From Gammaproteobacteria bacterium UBA7376 (GTDB lineage: Bacteria; Pseudomonadota; Gammaproteobacteria; Pseudomonadales; Azotimanducaceae): a stretch of DNA of 7,378 bases. The stretch covers positions 1 to 7,378 of the forward strand of contig DKNY01000044.1 of assembly GCA_002470275.1 (NCBI GenBank), given 5' to 3'. Below are positions 5,780 through 7,378 of the stretch, piece after piece. Every line of letters begins with the position of its first letter. The stretch's first letter is position 1. The notes under the pieces are model-generated. The model was given only the letters and a program-made list of their open reading frames with translations. It was not told the DNA's origin and searched no databases. The translations under genes and the position numbers were made by a program.

Positions 5780-6752
5780 ACCGCCAGTCCTCCCCTAGCT
5801 CACGCACAAGCTCGGCAGCACTCTGGGGGCGTTCATTCGGGTCCTTTTTAAGGCACCAGAGGCAAATTTCTTCAAGACGAGAGGGAATTCTGGTCTTTGA
5901 AATCTCACTGGGAGAGATTGGTACATCCTCCAGCGTACTGCGCATCAACTCGTCCATGGTCTCTCCCTGGGACGCATTAGTGGCCGTCAAGACCTCATAC
6001 ATCACGGATCCAAGGCTAAAAACATCTGACCTGCCGTCAATGCCTGGGTCACGTTCTATTTGTTCCGGGGACATGTAGCAAATGCTGCCCTGAAGCTTGC
6101 CGAACCCTGTCATGGTACGCCCCACAGGCGCAAAGTTACCCTCTGGGCCCGCAGTCTCGGCATCGCTACCGTCCGGGTGCCAAACCTTCGCCAACCCCCA
6201 GTCGAGGAGCAGAATTTCCCCGTAGGGGCCGACCAGAATGTTGTCTGGTTTGATGTCTCGATGAATGACACCGTGGGTATGGGCATAGTCCAGGGCTCGG
6301 GCAATTTGGATCAGCACCTCCATAAGCTGGTCTAGGTCATACCGCTCTCGGTACTCCAACAGCTCTCGCAGCGTATAGCCATGAACTAACTTCATGGTGA
6401 AGTAGAGATGTCCCTTTGTGTCCCGACCAATTTCGTAGGTTGGGATAGTGTTGGGGTGCTGTAACAGCGCTGAAACCCTAGCCTCTCGGAGCAGGCGCTG
6501 TTGTTCCACCGGGTCATTCGCAAGCTCGGGGCGCAGCGTCTTGTAACAGACCACGCGCGACAGATGCAGGTCCTTACAGGACATAATCAAGGACTTCCCG
6601 CCCCGAGCAATGGTCTTAAAGTAGGCGTAGCGGGTGCGGTAGTTGATGGTTTCGGGCAGCGCTACATCCGTATCCTTGAGGTAAACGACGTCGTAGTCCT
6701 GCGGGCCTTCGCCCTTCGCTACCAAGTTTGGGTATTGTGGGAATCGATTCAT
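5772..6752 (-). CDS. Hanks-type serine/threonine protein kinase
   Basis: 326 aa, soluble. The kinase fold starts near residue 43. The glycine loop is degenerate (ARGGKSLIMS, 49-58), while the ATP-binding K71 (CYKTL), helix-C E90 (LLREAR), HRDIKPDN (164-171; D166, K168, N171), DWG in place of DFG (184-186), SPE in place of APE (228-230), GRSDVFSLG (240-248) and R308 are all present. The enzyme should therefore be active and phosphorylate Ser/Thr. DWGLAK is common among bacterial kinases. Unlike PknB types it has no membrane segment or extracellular sensor; about 42 N-terminal residues are of unknown role and the protein ends just after the kinase domain. No phosphatase, FHA or target gene is nearby, so the substrate is unknown. 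The ATG at 6752 has no strong ribosome site. Confidence 0.93.
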   Translation of the reverse strand: MNRFPQYPNLVAKGEGPQDYDVVYLKDTDVALPETINYRTRYAYFKTIARGGKSLIMSCKDLHLSRVVCYKTLRPELANDPVEQQRLLREARVSALLQHPNTIPTYEIGRDTKGHLYFTMKLVHGYTLRELLEYRERYDLDQLMEVLIQIARALDYAHTHGVIHRDIKPDNILVGPYGEILLLDWGLAKVWHPDGSDAETAGPEGNFAPVGRTMTGFGKLQGSICYMSPEQIERDPGIDGRSDVFSLGSVMYEVLTATNASQGETMDELMRSTLEDVPISPSEISKTRIPSRLEEICLWCLKKDPNERPQSAAELVRELGEDWRST

Positions 6753-6782
6753 TTAAGTCTTGCTCTAGCCGACCACCTCGCC

Positions 6783-6809
6783 GTTGCCAAAAGCTTACAA
6801 GCTAGCAAC
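6783..6809. promoter_or_regulatory. nested dyad between the divergent kinase and ubiC genes
   Basis: An inner inverted repeat AGCTT-AC-AAGCT (6792-6803) is enclosed by GTTGC (6783-6787) and GCAAC (6805-6809), with four and one unpaired bases on the two sides. It lies 31 bases upstream of the kinase start and about 124 upstream of ubiC, a position suited to an operator for the kinase promoter. The binding factor is unknown. Confidence 0.3.
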
Positions 6810-6932
6810 AATGGGGTGAAGCGTGAGCGCAAGGCAATGATTCAAAATGCAGGGTTTATCAGGCTTGCCGAATAAAGCTCAACGCCAAGGGCATCGGTCT
6901 TGCTATCCTTGCGTCCTTTACCCGCAGCCAAT

Positions 6933-7378
6933 ATGACGTCTCCGCTGAGCGAAACCAGACACCCTGACGTTGTACGCATGTCCAATGCCATGCCGAGCAC
7001 GGATGATCACACCGAATTGCTCGAGCCCTATCGGCCTTGGCTTACGCTCAAAACCTCCATGACCCAGGCGATCGGCCAAGCCTTTTGCAGCGACGTCACG
7101 GTAAATGTCTTGGCTTGCGGAACCGAAGACGGTGCGCCATGGGAACGTCGCGCCCTCAATTCGTCGGAGCCGTTGTTCGTACGCCACATTCAGCTTTGTG
7201 CGGGAACTGAACCCGTTGCCCTGGCAAGGACAGTGACCTCAGCCACCGGGCCAGGCCGCGACCTCCTGACCAATCTGACCAATCAACCTCTCGCGGAAGT
7301 CCTGTTTCGTGATGCTGCCTGGCAGCGTGGGAGTGAGATTATTAACCTGCTCGCCACGGGAGAGCTTCCAGGGCGCGC
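6933..7378 (+). CDS. ubiC: chorismate pyruvate-lyase UbiC, 3' end beyond window
   Basis: The frame is open from the ATG at 6933 to the window edge (148 full codons). UbiC converts chorismate to 4-hydroxybenzoate and pyruvate, the first committed step of ubiquinone synthesis, in the cytoplasm. The call rests on LTLKTSMTQAI (38-47), matching the L..DSMTKRF segment of E. coli UbiC; on FVRHIQLCAGTEPVALARTV (82-101), which aligns with [21 protein letters not shown]; and on NQPLAEVLFRD (117-127), matching KTPLGRYLF. R84 corresponds to the active-site arginine of E. coli UbiC (Arg76/77). The catalytic glutamate near the C terminus lies outside the window. The start is uncertain: ATGs at 6978 and 6990 are also in frame and none has a strong ribosome site. 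ubiA often follows, which cannot be checked here. Confidence 0.87.
   Translation, partial: MTSPLSETRHPDVVRMSNAMPSTDDHTELLEPYRPWLTLKTSMTQAIGQAFCSDVTVNVLACGTEDGAPWERRALNSSEPLFVRHIQLCAGTEPVALARTVTSATGPGRDLLTNLTNQPLAEVLFRDAAWQRGSEIINLLATGELPGR

Noticed and set aside
6501..6875. 124-codon plus-strand frame reaching into the kinase-ubiC gap
   Set aside because: Most of it is the complement of the well-supported kinase gene, and its tail has no domain features.
6918..7187. 89-codon minus-strand frame
   Set aside because: It is the reverse shadow of the ubiC reading frame, which has clear homology.

Overview
The window looks like chromosomal DNA from a gammaproteobacterium, most likely a marine heterotroph. 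The reasons are a Zur-type operator in front of a zigA-like zinc metallochaperone gene, a chorismate lyase (UbiC) gene of proteobacterial ubiquinone synthesis, proteobacterial signal peptides, and a secreted lyase of the alginate/glucuronan type. A Halieaceae-like (OM60/NOR5) source is a guess from general resemblance, not something the sequence proves.

Layout from left to right: (1) 1-56, the 3' three quarters of a tRNA-Phe(GAA), cut by the window edge. (2) 154-2090, a two-gene zinc-starvation operon: a 15-bp Zur-box-like dyad, a COG0523 GTPase (zigA) and a DUF1826 protein whose GTG start overlaps the zigA stop. (3) 2091-2591, a 500-bp stretch without a convincing gene that carries a perfect 16-bp palindrome. 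(4) 2592-3443, an exported PL14-type polysaccharide lyase. (5) 3666-4079, a small four-helix MAPEG membrane protein, convergent with (6) 4100-4795 (minus), a PhyH-type Fe(II)/2-oxoglutarate oxygenase. (7) 5000-5779, a secreted DUF1080 (3-keto-disaccharide hydrolase-like) protein, divergent from the PhyH gene and overlapping by 8 bp the tail of (8) 5772-6752 (minus), a soluble Ser/Thr protein kinase. (9) 6933 to the right edge, the start of ubiC.

The only clear operon is zigA-DUF1826. GTP-dependent delivery of scarce zinc by ZigA, plus a DUF1826 partner with a 2OG-oxygenase-like HxD...H...R pattern, would both be switched on when Zur loses zinc. The remaining genes look like single transcription units. 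The PL14 lyase and the DUF1080 protein are both exported carbohydrate-active beta-sandwich proteins and hint at use of algal polysaccharide. The kinase, MAPEG and PhyH genes have no evident functional link to each other.

I see no CRISPR array, insertion sequence or prophage genes. The most novel lead is the DUF1826 protein as a possible Zur-controlled oxygenase. The PL14 active-site spacing and the palindrome upstream of it come next.
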